A stretch of DNA of 64,000 bases from assembly GCA_937974245.1 (NCBI GenBank), contig CALJKV010000040.1, positions 20,266 to 84,265 on the forward strand, read 5' to 3'. The notes beneath the pieces were generated by a model, which did not search any database, was not told the origin of the DNA, and saw only the letters and a list, made by a program, of their open reading frames with translations. The stretch is from an uncultured Chloroflexota bacterium. Lineage in GTDB: Bacteria; Chloroflexota; Anaerolineae; Aggregatilineales; Phototrophicaceae. The position numbers and the translations under genes were made by a program. Numbering within the stretch: the stretch's first letter is position 1; every line of letters begins with the position of its first letter. Below, piece after piece: positions 8,557-16,601 of this stretch.

Positions 8557-8845
8557 TGTCAATCTCCTGAACATGCAGCAAGCTGGCAGCCTGCCAACCC
8601 TGAAGCAATGCCCCTAGATTAGCTTGCGCTTCGGCCTCAAGTACATTGAGCAGTTCCGCCAGTGTAGTGACCAATTTGGGGTACGAGTAAGCCAGGGTAA
8701 GCCATGTCCAGACTACCGCCTCCACGCCGTGCAGGCTAAAGACGCGACCTCACTGGTCATCAATAATAATCACGCCGCTCCTATCATTGACCCAACGCAC
8801 ATTCGGTGGGGTTACAAGCGTAGTCTGGTCGCTGAGCCGGTTCAC
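8549..8845 (-). pseudogene. PqqD-like peptide chaperone gene interrupted by an in-frame TGA
   Basis: Found by reading the gap between two radical SAM genes. A GTG start at 8845 overlaps the upstream stop (GTGA) and has GGAGG at 7-nt spacing. The frame encodes 31 residues (ending GVIIIDDQ), then TGA at 8752-8750, then 66 further codons in the same frame (beginning GRVFSLHGVEAVVWTWL, ending with a WQAASLL helix) to a TAA at 8551-8549 that overlaps the next start by 8 bp. The two halves join into one PqqD-type fold: VxWVND..GVIIIDD, a G-x-x-FSL turn, an A-x-x-W helix and a terminal recognition helix. PqqD proteins bind the substrate peptide for a radical SAM enzyme; enzyme C next door lacks its own such domain. 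The TGA may be a recent nonsense mutation, a base error (Ser TCA is one change away) or readthrough. TGA ends many other genes here, so a global code change is ruled out. Confidence 0.7.
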
Positions 8846-10215
8846 GAGATGACCTCCGGACACAGCAGTCGGTCATTTGGCTGCCAGACAGCAGCTTCCG
8901 CAGCGGCACGGTCAGCAAGCCAGGTGTCCGCCAATGTATCCTGCCCGATCTGTCGCAGCAGTCGGGTAACAGTAATCAGGCGTGTCTGGATACACAGATC
9001 ATCGTACTGGCCGGGTGGTCTGGATGTATCATGGTTCACATGACAGCCTCCGGCACAGGAGAACCGGCAAAAACAATCGGCACACAGTGGGCGGTTATCC
9101 ACATTGAGGTCACGGGCATGTTGAATAGAGACGGGCGATAATTCAAAACCTGACTCACGGAGCCACCCCAATCGCAGGTCTAATCCGCTGCTTTCCCAGT
9201 CTTTCTGAAGCAGATAACAGGTATCTACCGCGCCATCGGGCGATACAATCAGGGCGTCTTTGCCAACTGGGCAAAAACTTACCCGAGGGGCATATAGGTC
9301 GGCAGTGGAAATCACAGTTTCGATGCCGGATTCAGCCAGGATGCAGGCAGCCTGATCGAAATAGGTCGCAAATTCCCATGGGTTGGGCGGCGCGAAAGCA
9401 ATATCCGCTGCAACGTGTGAAAGACTCAAGGTTTCAAAGCACACTGTGCTGGGGCGGAATTCCTGACTAATCCATTCTGCGATCTCTGGCAGGCGTACTA
9501 CGGTTTCAGCGGTCACACAGGCGCGGATAACCAGTTCAACCGGCCCTTCCGAGAGGATTTTCGCATTCCGAATGATGATGTCAGATAGTGGGGCGCCGTT
9601 GATGCCAGGGCGATGACGGTCTTGAATATCCGGTGTGCCATCCAGTGAGAGCACAATCGTGCTGAAATGTTCGGCAATCCACTGGCAGCGATTGGTGTTA
9701 TATAAGCCGTTGGTGGTAGCCTCGAAATTGACCGTCATTCCGTATTCTTCTGCACGCATGTTAGCGTAGCCAACCACAAAATGGATCACATGATCAGCAA
9801 CAAACGGTTCGCCACCAAAAAAATGCACAGCCGCCTGGGTGGTTGTAGAATCGCGCAGCATATCAAAATAGGCATCAACCGCCCGGCGAGCGGTATGGAA
9901 AGTCATCATCGGGCTGTCTTGTTTGAGAGCAGCAAAATCACAGTAGGAACAGGCCATGTTGCAGCCACGAGTAGGGATAATACCCAGAAATACCGGGGTA
10001 TCCAGAGGGCCGGTGCGCTTTGAGGGTGGGACTGGTTGCTTGACCAGCTGGTCTACAATGGGTTGTAAGACAGGCGGTGGTAATTGGGATTTTTGCAGAC
10101 TGTCGCGGATACTATACAGCGCTGCCTGATTGACTAGCGCTGTGAACTGGTGCAAGGGAGCATACAGTAAAACCTTATTGCCTATTGGTATAGAAAAAAC
10201 ATTTGCAAAAGACAA
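8842..10215 (-). CDS. Radical SAM/SPASM peptide-modifying enzyme (operon enzyme D, first gene)
   Basis: 457 aa. The start is TTG at 10215: an in-frame TAA lies just upstream and AAGGA sits 9 nt before it; no ATG is available in the right place. Residues ~8-60 (IGNKVLLYAPLHQFTALVN) resemble the recognition region seen in enzymes A and B. The cluster motif is TRGCNMACSYCDF (Cys85, Cys89, Cys92) with HFFGGEPF for SAM. The C-terminal SPASM region includes FCPVGKDALIVSPDG, CYLL and CADCFCRFSCAGGC plus a late Cys, fitting two auxiliary clusters. It opens the operon, about 170 bp downstream of the promoter with the CRP/FNR-type site, and overlaps the PqqD-like gene by 4 bp. Confidence 0.9.
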   Translation of the reverse strand: MSFANVFSIPIGNKVLLYAPLHQFTALVNQAALYSIRDSLQKSQLPPPVLQPIVDQLVKQPVPPSKRTGPLDTPVFLGIIPTRGCNMACSYCDFAALKQDSPMMTFHTARRAVDAYFDMLRDSTTTQAAVHFFGGEPFVADHVIHFVVGYANMRAEEYGMTVNFEATTNGLYNTNRCQWIAEHFSTIVLSLDGTPDIQDRHRPGINGAPLSDIIIRNAKILSEGPVELVIRACVTAETVVRLPEIAEWISQEFRPSTVCFETLSLSHVAADIAFAPPNPWEFATYFDQAACILAESGIETVISTADLYAPRVSFCPVGKDALIVSPDGAVDTCYLLQKDWESSGLDLRLGWLRESGFELSPVSIQHARDLNVDNRPLCADCFCRFSCAGGCHVNHDTSRPPGQYDDLCIQTRLITVTRLLRQIGQDTLADTWLADRAAAEAAVWQPNDRLLCPEVIS

Positions 10216-10393
10216 TATCGATTTTCCTTATAGCTCACAAATCAAGAAGCAGATAATCCCTGTCTTTTTGAACGACGACAATCAATACCGAAAAAAACGA
10301 GATATTACATCCCGGATCATTCATACGTGCATATAGTGAGACACAAACACGACACATCCCAATTTATCGCCAGAAGTGCTCCTCACTTCAATA

Positions 10394-10421
10394 AATATAG
10401 TCTTTAATGGGATTATGTAAA
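10394..10421 (-). promoter_or_regulatory. Sigma70-type promoter of the radical SAM operon
   Basis: On the minus strand TTTACA (10421-10416) and TATATT (10399-10394) are separated by 16 bp, each matching the consensus at 5 of 6 positions. Expected transcription start is near 10387, giving a leader of about 170 nt before the TTG start at 10215. Confidence 0.55.
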
Positions 10422-10435
10422 GTGATAATTATCAC
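10422..10435. promoter_or_regulatory. Perfect palindrome GTGATAATTATCAC, CRP/FNR-family site
   Basis: The 14-bp sequence is its own reverse complement and matches both GTGA-N6-TCAC (CRP) and TGAT-N4-ATCA (FNR). It abuts the -35 element; its centre (10428.5) is 41.5 bp from the predicted start at 10387, the class II activator position. An oxygen- or redox-sensing FNR-type activator would suit oxygen-sensitive radical SAM enzymes, but the regulator is not in this window. A Fur/Zur-like reading (GATAATTATC) is a weaker alternative. Confidence 0.55.
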
Positions 10436-10555
10436 CCTTTAGCCTGACGTTTAGCAGCAGGCATTGTGGGAACGTCGCGGCCCGAAGTCCGTTCATGATA
10501 AGCAACATATCGGGAGATACGCCGTTGATGCCGACTGCGACGTGCTGAAGACTGA

Positions 10556-11755
10556 TTACATGACGACTCCCTGATCTTTCAACCTTTTGATCTGCGCCAT
10601 ATCGTAATACAGCTCATGCAATACATCGGTTGTATGTTCTCCCAGGCGTGGCGGGGGCATTCTGTAGACCAACGGCGTTTCTGACAGATGTATCGGTGTA
10701 GCGATGGATTTCACCATACCAAGCATAGGATGTTCCAGTTGGACGATCATCCCACGCTCGATCAGGTGTTCATCGCTGAGCGCCTGGTCAATCGTATTAA
10801 TCCGTCCGGCAGGAACACCGGATGCCCGCAGTTCAGACAGCCACTCGTCCGCCGGGCGGGTCTTGATAATCTGCCGAACAATCGGCATTAAAGTTTCATG
10901 GTGCTGGACGCGGTTGGCGTTCTCAACAAAGCGTGAATCAGTCGCCAGATCGTCACGCCCCACCAGCTTGCAGAAAGACTGCCAGACATTATCTGACCCC
11001 ACTCCCAGAATAAACCAATCACCATCAGACCCCTGAACCGCTTCGTAGGGTGTAATCTGCGGATGCCGGTTGCCCATGCGCTGGGGATTCTTGCCCGTTG
11101 CGAAGTATTCACCTGCATAGTTATCTAACCAGGTGATCTGCCCTTCTTGCAGCGATTGGTCGAGGAACTGCCCCTTGCCGGTCTGCTGCCGAGCATAGAG
11201 CGCAGAGAGTATGCCAATTAAGGTGAACAAACCACACGTCAAATCCGCGATGGGACTCAGAAAACGCATGGGGGCGCCACTGACTTCTCCCGTGAGTGAC
11301 ATTGTGCCCGATTCGGCCTGCGCCACCAGGTCATAACCCGGCTGGTCAGCGCGCGGGCCGGTCCGCCCGTATCCGCTGATAGACGCATAGATCAGGCGCG
11401 GATTGAGTTTGCCGAGCGTGTCATAATCCATCCCGTATTTCTGTAGTGAACGGCGGGTGGCAATATTGGTGATGAACACATCGGCGGATTCCACCAGTTG
11501 GCGCAGAATAGCCTGCCCCTCATCGGCGGCAATATCCAGCGCAATGCCCCGCTTATTCCGATTCACAGCCAGATAATAGGTGCTCTGATCCTGAATATAA
11601 GGCGGCCCCCACTGCCGTGATTGGTCGCCAACGCCGGGGCGTTCTATTTTGATGACATCCGCGCCAAGATCACCGAGCATCATCCCGCAGTATGGCCCGG
11701 CCAGAGCCTGAGTCTGGTCAATCACGCGGATTCCGGATAAAGGTGCGTTTTCCAT
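10556..11755 (-). CDS. CaiB/BaiF family (class III) CoA-transferase
   Basis: 399 aa. Family III CoA-transferases move CoA between carboxylic acids through an aspartyl-CoA thioester. The N-terminus shows the typical start (GIRVIDQTQALAGPYCGMML) with GDLGADVIKIERP, and the family's nucleotide-binding-like turn NRNKRGIALDI. The catalytic Asp is expected in the following helix region around ~165-170 (SPIADLTCGLF). Length is normal for the family. It is the last gene of the long minus-strand catabolic operon, 12 bp after the MFS gene. With the aldehyde dehydrogenase and the thiolase-like/DUF35 pair it suggests that an acid released from the sugar skeleton is activated to its CoA ester. Substrate not predictable. 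Confidence 0.88.
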   Translation of the reverse strand: MENAPLSGIRVIDQTQALAGPYCGMMLGDLGADVIKIERPGVGDQSRQWGPPYIQDQSTYYLAVNRNKRGIALDIAADEGQAILRQLVESADVFITNIATRRSLQKYGMDYDTLGKLNPRLIYASISGYGRTGPRADQPGYDLVAQAESGTMSLTGEVSGAPMRFLSPIADLTCGLFTLIGILSALYARQQTGKGQFLDQSLQEGQITWLDNYAGEYFATGKNPQRMGNRHPQITPYEAVQGSDGDWFILGVGSDNVWQSFCKLVGRDDLATDSRFVENANRVQHHETLMPIVRQIIKTRPADEWLSELRASGVPAGRINTIDQALSDEHLIERGMIVQLEHPMLGMVKSIATPIHLSETPLVYRMPPPRLGEHTTDVLHELYYDMAQIKRLKDQGVVM

Positions 11756-11767
11756 TTTGATTCTTCC

Positions 11768-12979
11768 TTATAGTCGGGACTGTCTGTTTTTCATCCATGT
11801 CATCAAAGCTACGGTGACGGCAGCCAGCGTACAGGCCATCCACAGGTAAAAGACTGCCGTCCAACCGGAACGCTCCGCCAATGAGCCTACCACTGTCCCC
11901 GCCAGGCCACCCGCGATACTCCATACGGCGGTTATCAACCCACCGGCGGAGGACACACGCTCCTGGGAGACGAGCAGCATCGGTATGGTCGTGAGCGATA
12001 AAGCCGCTATCCCGCTTGCCAGCATCACCGCGCCCAGCAGTGCGACAAACTGAATCAATGCCGAGGTTGCGCTGCTAACCCACAAGCAGATGAACAACCC
12101 CAGCAGTACCTGGACAAGGGTCATGAATATGCTGGACTGCCGCGCCAGGAGCCGCCCGGAAAGCAGCATACCGGGTATGCCCACCAGCGGTATCAGGGCC
12201 GTCAATATGCTGTTGATCGTATCCGGCAGAAAGTCGCTGCTCTGGATGAAAGTCGGCAACCAGATGAGAAACCCGATGTAAACGAACCCGGTGGAGGCCG
12301 CAATCAGCAGTGCCGGGAAGAGCCGCCGGACATCTGTAAATATGGCGGTCAGGCTGGACCGCTGGGGGACGACACTTTCGCGCCCGGCATCCAGTCCGGT
12401 TGAACGCCAGAAAAGCGCAACACCTAACAGGATTACTCCCGGCACGACAAATGCCAGGCGAAAACCACCCAGGGCGATCAACAGCGCCGACAGCCCCCAG
12501 GCAACCGACGTCCCAACCTGAAAACTCATTGAGAAAAACGTCGAAATACGGCGCTTCTGGCCGCCTGTGATATGCGAGGACAGAATACGCAGCATCGGCC
12601 CCCATCCCATTGACTGCGCGAAGCCATTCACGCCCCACAACACGATCATCATGCCCAGGGATGACTGCAAGGCGAAGCCGATATTGGCGGCGGCGACCAA
12701 CAGTAAACCGGCAAGCACAACCCGGTGCGGTCTGACCAGGCTGCCAAGCTGCCCATTAATAACCTGCCCGGCGGCGTAGCACCAGAAAAATACGTTGCCA
12801 AGGATTCCCACTTCCCCCAGGCCGATTTTCAACGACTCAGCAATCGCAGGCAGCGCCGGGCTAAGATTCAAACGACCCAGATAAAAGGCCGCGTATATCC
12901 CCCACATAATCGCCACATTCGTGACTTGCTGTGCTGAGAGTGTGTCGTCGGTGACATCAGGTCGGGAAGACCCCATCAT
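11768..12979 (-). CDS. MFS transporter, 12-TM type
   Basis: 403 aa of alternating hydrophobic segments with an MFS layout. NLSPALPAIAESL in the first loop region and the YAAGQVINGQLGS segment recall the OPA/GlpT-like and anion:cation symporter branches, which often carry organic acids or sugar phosphates. Its ATG overlaps the end of the isomerase gene (ATGATG around a TGA), so it is translationally coupled. In an operon that already has an ABC importer at its head, this carrier may instead export an end product or import a sugar acid. Family is sure, substrate is not. Confidence 0.85.
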   Translation of the reverse strand: MMGSSRPDVTDDTLSAQQVTNVAIMWGIYAAFYLGRLNLSPALPAIAESLKIGLGEVGILGNVFFWCYAAGQVINGQLGSLVRPHRVVLAGLLLVAAANIGFALQSSLGMMIVLWGVNGFAQSMGWGPMLRILSSHITGGQKRRISTFFSMSFQVGTSVAWGLSALLIALGGFRLAFVVPGVILLGVALFWRSTGLDAGRESVVPQRSSLTAIFTDVRRLFPALLIAASTGFVYIGFLIWLPTFIQSSDFLPDTINSILTALIPLVGIPGMLLSGRLLARQSSIFMTLVQVLLGLFICLWVSSATSALIQFVALLGAVMLASGIAALSLTTIPMLLVSQERVSSAGGLITAVWSIAGGLAGTVVGSLAERSGWTAVFYLWMACTLAAVTVALMTWMKNRQSRL

Positions 12980-14427
12980 ACGTTTACGCCGTCAAGCTGA
13001 AGATAGTCGGCATATGGGACACGTTCAACGAGGCGCAGTTTTTTCCAGGCCGCAAATTCCATCAGTTCGTCGGTTATGTCGCCAATCCCAACTGCGAAAT
13101 GATGTTCATGCCCGCGCACTGTCAGCGTATTAATTAAATCCCAGGGTTCGATAACGGCCTTATTGAGTTCAAACCGATCAAACCAGCCACGTGTGCCGTC
13201 AAAACCCTTGAGTTCATGCTCGATAATGCTGGCACGCAGCACCAACACGCTGGAACCATCGTCGCCCAGATAGGTGATGGTCGTATCCTCCTGCGGCGCG
13301 AAAATCAGGTCCCCAGCGACACCATAGGGGGCGTCACCCGAGTGACGGCCCAGCATGACATGATCCACCCATTTAATGCCGTCGTCGTTGGCAAAGTGGC
13401 GCGGCGTCACCCCGCAATGGAACATCATCATGCTGCGTGTCCGGGGATCGAGTGCTGCCATGTCCAGCAACGTTGACGATTGGCTGCTGCCGTTCAGTAC
13501 GTTCAGGAGATACATGCTGATAGCGCCCTGCAAGTCACCTTCGCAGGACACGGCGATACCGTCCTCACTGCCCAGCCAGCTATACGCCATACACGGGACA
13601 ATCCGGTATAGTTCCTGGATTTTTGACCAGCACTGTACTGCCAGGGCGTCATAACCATGTTCTTCAGTCATTTCCTTGAGTGCCAGGTAGACGCGTGTCA
13701 CCCGTTCAAACGCCACATCTGAACTGACGGTCACAGAGACAGCAGCGGAGCGCATCGCTTTCGCGATGGCAGCGACAGCGGCGGGTTGCTGGGCTTCGGC
13801 CCGGCGCACCAGTTCGGCCATTTCGTGTTCGCCGACCCGCAAGCCGAGCCGTTCGTTCAGGCGGCGCGGATCCACCAGCATGTTGTGGAAACCGGGTGAT
13901 ACCCCACCGATCCAGCCAACACGGGCGTTTTCCATGTTTTTAACTGCGGTCAGCGCCCGGACGGTAATGCTGAAGCGGCGCATGAACATCTCCGAATCGG
14001 CATGGTCATAGAACCACTTGAACGGGATGTCCCGGTGGCGCAGATACCGCTTGAGAATACTGGCGTGCTCATTGAGAGCAACCAGCGAGTGAAGCTGTAC
14101 CTCTCCTTCCAGCGACGGATCGGGCAGCGACCATAAACCAATGCGCGGGGCCACATCCACCAGCGGCAGGAGTTGGTCACCGATGCTGATTGATGTATTC
14201 TGGATCAACAGGAAATCAATATGCTGATCTTTGAGCCAGTTGGCGACCTGTAGGGCGTCGGCTTCGCTGGCAACGATGGTTTCAACCGGCACGAACACAA
14301 AGTCCCATGCCTCGGCGAGCTTTTGCAGTCCGTCAATACTGCGCTTACGGTAATCCAGTCTCTCCGCAAAATAGGCCGGCAGGGACAGCCCGACATACGC
14401 AACCCGCAGCTTATGCTTCGCCATCAT
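12976..14427 (-). CDS. L-fucose/L-arabinose isomerase-like sugar isomerase
   Basis: 483 aa, the size of FucI/AraA-fold aldose-ketose isomerases. The middle contains the family pattern around the metal site (YDALAVQCWSKIQELYRIVP, CEGDLQGAISMYLL). The C-terminal domain has TRGWFDRFELNKAVIEPWD and the late His-containing HEHHFAVGIGD, resembling the fucose isomerase C-terminal domain. Such enzymes use Mn2+ to interconvert an aldose and its ketose. The gene overlaps dhaL by 17 bp. Together with the ketose 3-epimerase-like gene at the head of the operon it points to conversion of an aldose into a rare ketose before phosphorylation and aldol cleavage. Related isomerases also serve sulfoquinovose pathways, which cannot be excluded. 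Confidence 0.8.
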   Translation of the reverse strand: MMAKHKLRVAYVGLSLPAYFAERLDYRKRSIDGLQKLAEAWDFVFVPVETIVASEADALQVANWLKDQHIDFLLIQNTSISIGDQLLPLVDVAPRIGLWSLPDPSLEGEVQLHSLVALNEHASILKRYLRHRDIPFKWFYDHADSEMFMRRFSITVRALTAVKNMENARVGWIGGVSPGFHNMLVDPRRLNERLGLRVGEHEMAELVRRAEAQQPAAVAAIAKAMRSAAVSVTVSSDVAFERVTRVYLALKEMTEEHGYDALAVQCWSKIQELYRIVPCMAYSWLGSEDGIAVSCEGDLQGAISMYLLNVLNGSSQSSTLLDMAALDPRTRSMMMFHCGVTPRHFANDDGIKWVDHVMLGRHSGDAPYGVAGDLIFAPQEDTTITYLGDDGSSVLVLRASIIEHELKGFDGTRGWFDRFELNKAVIEPWDLINTLTVRGHEHHFAVGIGDITDELMEFAAWKKLRLVERVPYADYLQLDGVNV

Positions 14428-15055
14428 CTTTGCCCTTCCAGTAGTTGTACATGGCAGAAAACATCAGAGCGACGGATTGCGCGCCAGCATCCACATGCCC
14501 GATGGCGCGTTCGCCGACATATTGTGCCCGCCCGTATCGCGCTTTCATTCCCGCTGTATCTTTCGCGCCCTGTTCCGCTGCTGCTGCTGCTGCCTGTAAG
14601 GCTTGCTCCATTGTTTCGCCCTTTTCGGCAGCCTGATGTAACGCCGTAATCGCCGGGGACAACGCGTCAACCATCGTTTTGTCTCCAGGGGCGGCCTTGC
14701 CGCGCTTCATCACGCCATCGCCCCCGGCCTGCCACATCGCCGCGAACTGCTTGAGTGAGACTGTTTCCACTTCTTTAACTACCGTGGCGGCCTGCATAAA
14801 TAATGTACCAAACAACGCGCCGGACGAGCCGCCCATTCGATTCATGAGTGTCATGCCTGTCAGGCGCAGCACATCAAAGGGAGACACCGCGACCACCATC
14901 TGTTCCGCCGCTGCCGCGAATCCGGCGCTGATAGTCGTGCCATGATCGCCGTCGCCTAATTGCGAATCGAGGGCATTCAGCATAGTCGTGTTCGCGGCAA
15001 TAGCCGTGCTGATAGCAGTAATCAGGCCGCGCAAATCCTGGGTCGTGATCGTCAT
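14411..15055 (-). CDS. dhaL: Dihydroxyacetone kinase subunit DhaL-like
   Basis: 214 aa from the ATG at 15055, which overlaps the dhaK stop (ATGA). DhaL is the nucleotide-binding subunit that passes a phosphoryl group to the substrate held by DhaK. The Mg-ADP ligands are visible in LDSQLGDGDHG (three Asp) and the glycine-rich NRMGGSSGALFG loop is intact. DhaK and DhaL as separate proteins are typical of the PTS-dependent enzyme, but no DhaM phosphodonor subunit is encoded in this window, so either a distant DhaM or direct ATP use must be assumed. Substrate may be dihydroxyacetone or, as in erythrulose kinases of this family, another ketose. Confidence 0.9.
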   Translation of the reverse strand: MTITTQDLRGLITAISTAIAANTTMLNALDSQLGDGDHGTTISAGFAAAAEQMVVAVSPFDVLRLTGMTLMNRMGGSSGALFGTLFMQAATVVKEVETVSLKQFAAMWQAGGDGVMKRGKAAPGDKTMVDALSPAITALHQAAEKGETMEQALQAAAAAAEQGAKDTAGMKARYGRAQYVGERAIGHVDAGAQSVALMFSAMYNYWKGKDDGEA

Positions 15056-16071
15056 GGCTGTACAATCCTCACATTTGCCCCGATAGCCGGAGCATCCCAT
15101 AGCATCTTCAGTTCATCATCTACCCGGCACAGCGACAGGGCGAAACCTGCCATTTCCTGGGTCGTGGCGTATGGGCCGATGTAGGTCTTGTAGACCTGAA
15201 TTCCAGCTTCCTGAAGCCGCTGCGCCACCCGCCGGTACAGGATGAACAATTCCATCTGGGTCATGCTGCCGCTGTTGTTCAGGAAAACCAGCACTTCATC
15301 GCCAGCTCGAAACGGCAGATCTTCCAGAATGGGGGGCAGCAGGGTGTTAATCGTCTGGTCAGCCGACACGAGCTTTTGCCGTCCCTGCCCAATCTCGCCG
15401 TGTACCCCCATACCGACTTCGATTTCGTCGTCCGGCAGTTGGAACATGACTGCGCCGGAAACGGGATTTGTCCCTGGCGTGATGGCAACTGATAGGGTAC
15501 GGGTATTGTCGCGGATTTTTTCCGCCATCGCTTTGCATTGCGCCAGCGTCGCATCCGTTTCGGCATAGGCACCCAACATCTTCCAGGTGAAAAACAGTCC
15601 GGCAGTGCCGCGCCTTTCCGGTTCATGGCCTTTGGGTGCGCTGGAAATATCGTCATAAAGGACGACCATCTCCACTTTCTCAAGGCCTTCCATCTCGCAG
15701 AGTTCCAGCGCCATTTCAGCATTCATCAGGTCACCGGCATGGTGCGATACACAGACCAACACACCAGCGCCATGATCTGCCGCTTTGATTCCTTCCAGAA
15801 TACGACCCGGCCCAGGCGCGGCGAAGATTTCACCCGGTATGTTGACATCAAACAAGCCCTGCCCCACCAGGCCGATCATAGCCGGTTCGTGGCCGCTGCC
15901 ATTACCGATTACCAACCCGACTTTGCCGGCAGCTTTCGGTTGAGCACGCACAATCAGGCCAGTATCCGTCAGGCGGACAATATCGGGATACGCAGCAGCA
16001 AATCCTTCCAGCATGTCGCTCAGAATCGTAGCGGGCTGGTTGATGAGTTTCTTGGTACGCGGTGCCATCAT
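15052..16071 (-). CDS. dhaK: Dihydroxyacetone kinase subunit DhaK-like
   Basis: 339 aa. DhaK binds the ketose substrate covalently through a His as a hemiaminal. The sequence shows the family start (KKLINQPATILSDMLEGFA), the substrate loop LVIGNGSGHEPAMIGLVG, VSHHAGD and the GMGVHGEIGQ segment carrying the substrate-linking His. It starts at overlapping ATGATG (16071/16068) on the stop of the DUF35 gene and overlaps dhaL by 4 bp. Within the operon it would phosphorylate a C3 or longer ketose so that the LacD-like aldolase can act, or recycle dihydroxyacetone released by the aldolase. Confidence 0.92.
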   Translation of the reverse strand: MMAPRTKKLINQPATILSDMLEGFAAAYPDIVRLTDTGLIVRAQPKAAGKVGLVIGNGSGHEPAMIGLVGQGLFDVNIPGEIFAAPGPGRILEGIKAADHGAGVLVCVSHHAGDLMNAEMALELCEMEGLEKVEMVVLYDDISSAPKGHEPERRGTAGLFFTWKMLGAYAETDATLAQCKAMAEKIRDNTRTLSVAITPGTNPVSGAVMFQLPDDEIEVGMGVHGEIGQGRQKLVSADQTINTLLPPILEDLPFRAGDEVLVFLNNSGSMTQMELFILYRRVAQRLQEAGIQVYKTYIGPYATTQEMAGFALSLCRVDDELKMLWDAPAIGANVRIVQP

Positions 16072-16598
16072 TCCTCCAGGGGCACAAAATACATCAAGTG
16101 AATCGGGTGCTGGACAGGGCTTTCGGCATAAGCAACTTTGACTCGCATCCCGATATGGACTGATTCCGGAGCTGTCTTCAGCACATGCGGAAACAGGGTC
16201 GAGCCGCCATCCAGCAGCACGTAAGCCAGGGTGATCGGCGTTTCCAGGCGGCGCACATCGTCATTGACCAGCGAGGGAAAGTGCATGACCGAGAACGTCT
16301 GCACCGTGCCTGTACCCGGTAATTCCTGCCATGCCGTGATGCTCAGGCAGTCCGGGCAAAGAGGGCGCGGTGGGGCGTAGACCTTGTGGCAGGTTGGACA
16401 GCGTGTCCCCAGAAAACGCCCGTTTTCCAGTTCAAGAAAGAATCGTGAATACTTCCCCAGACTGTGTCTGTAGGACTGTGTAAGTTCCAGCGTGATGACT
16501 TCAACCTGCCGGAACGCCTCCCAGGGATCGCGTTCGCCGGTCCATTTTGCCTGCATGTTTTTTCGCTCGACCAGGCTGGTCACCCGCGATTCGCTCAT
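16068..16598 (-). CDS. DUF35 OB-fold, Zn-ribbon acyl-CoA-binding protein
   Basis: 176 aa. A rubredoxin-like Zn ribbon is visible as CPTCHKVYAPPRPLCPDC at about residues 66-83, followed by an OB fold (GTGTVQTFSVMHFP and on), the signature of DUF35 proteins. These form tight complexes with thiolase-like or SCP-x/Ltp proteins, for instance as retro-aldolases on acyl-CoA in steroid side-chain degradation or with acetyl-CoA acetyltransferases. The thiolase-like partner is encoded 3 bp upstream. An alternative start exists at Met15. Confidence 0.87.
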   Translation of the reverse strand: MSESRVTSLVERKNMQAKWTGERDPWEAFRQVEVITLELTQSYRHSLGKYSRFFLELENGRFLGTRCPTCHKVYAPPRPLCPDCLSITAWQELPGTGTVQTFSVMHFPSLVNDDVRRLETPITLAYVLLDGGSTLFPHVLKTAPESVHIGMRVKVAYAESPVQHPIHLMYFVPLEE

Positions 16599-16601
16599 TG
16601 A

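Larger units (their letters stand above)
10216..10555. other. 340-bp intergenic region with the radical SAM operon promoter
   Basis: No credible gene on either strand. It separates the end of the 20-kb catabolic operon (CaiB gene stop at 10556) from the radical SAM operon, both on the minus strand. It holds the promoter and palindrome listed separately. A weak GCCTG/CAGGC hairpin near 10442-10463 has no T-run, so no convincing terminator for the upstream operon was found. Confidence 0.6.

Noticed and set aside
8750..8752. Selenocysteine as the preferred reading of the in-frame TGA
   Set aside because: The position in PqqD-like proteins does not call for Cys or Sec, and the downstream hairpin is not a clear SECIS; kept only as an option in the finding.
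8624..9043. Plus-strand 139-aa frame across the gap between two radical SAM genes
   Set aside because: The opposite strand encodes the PqqD-like frame with overlapping ends and a Shine-Dalgarno; this frame has no such support.
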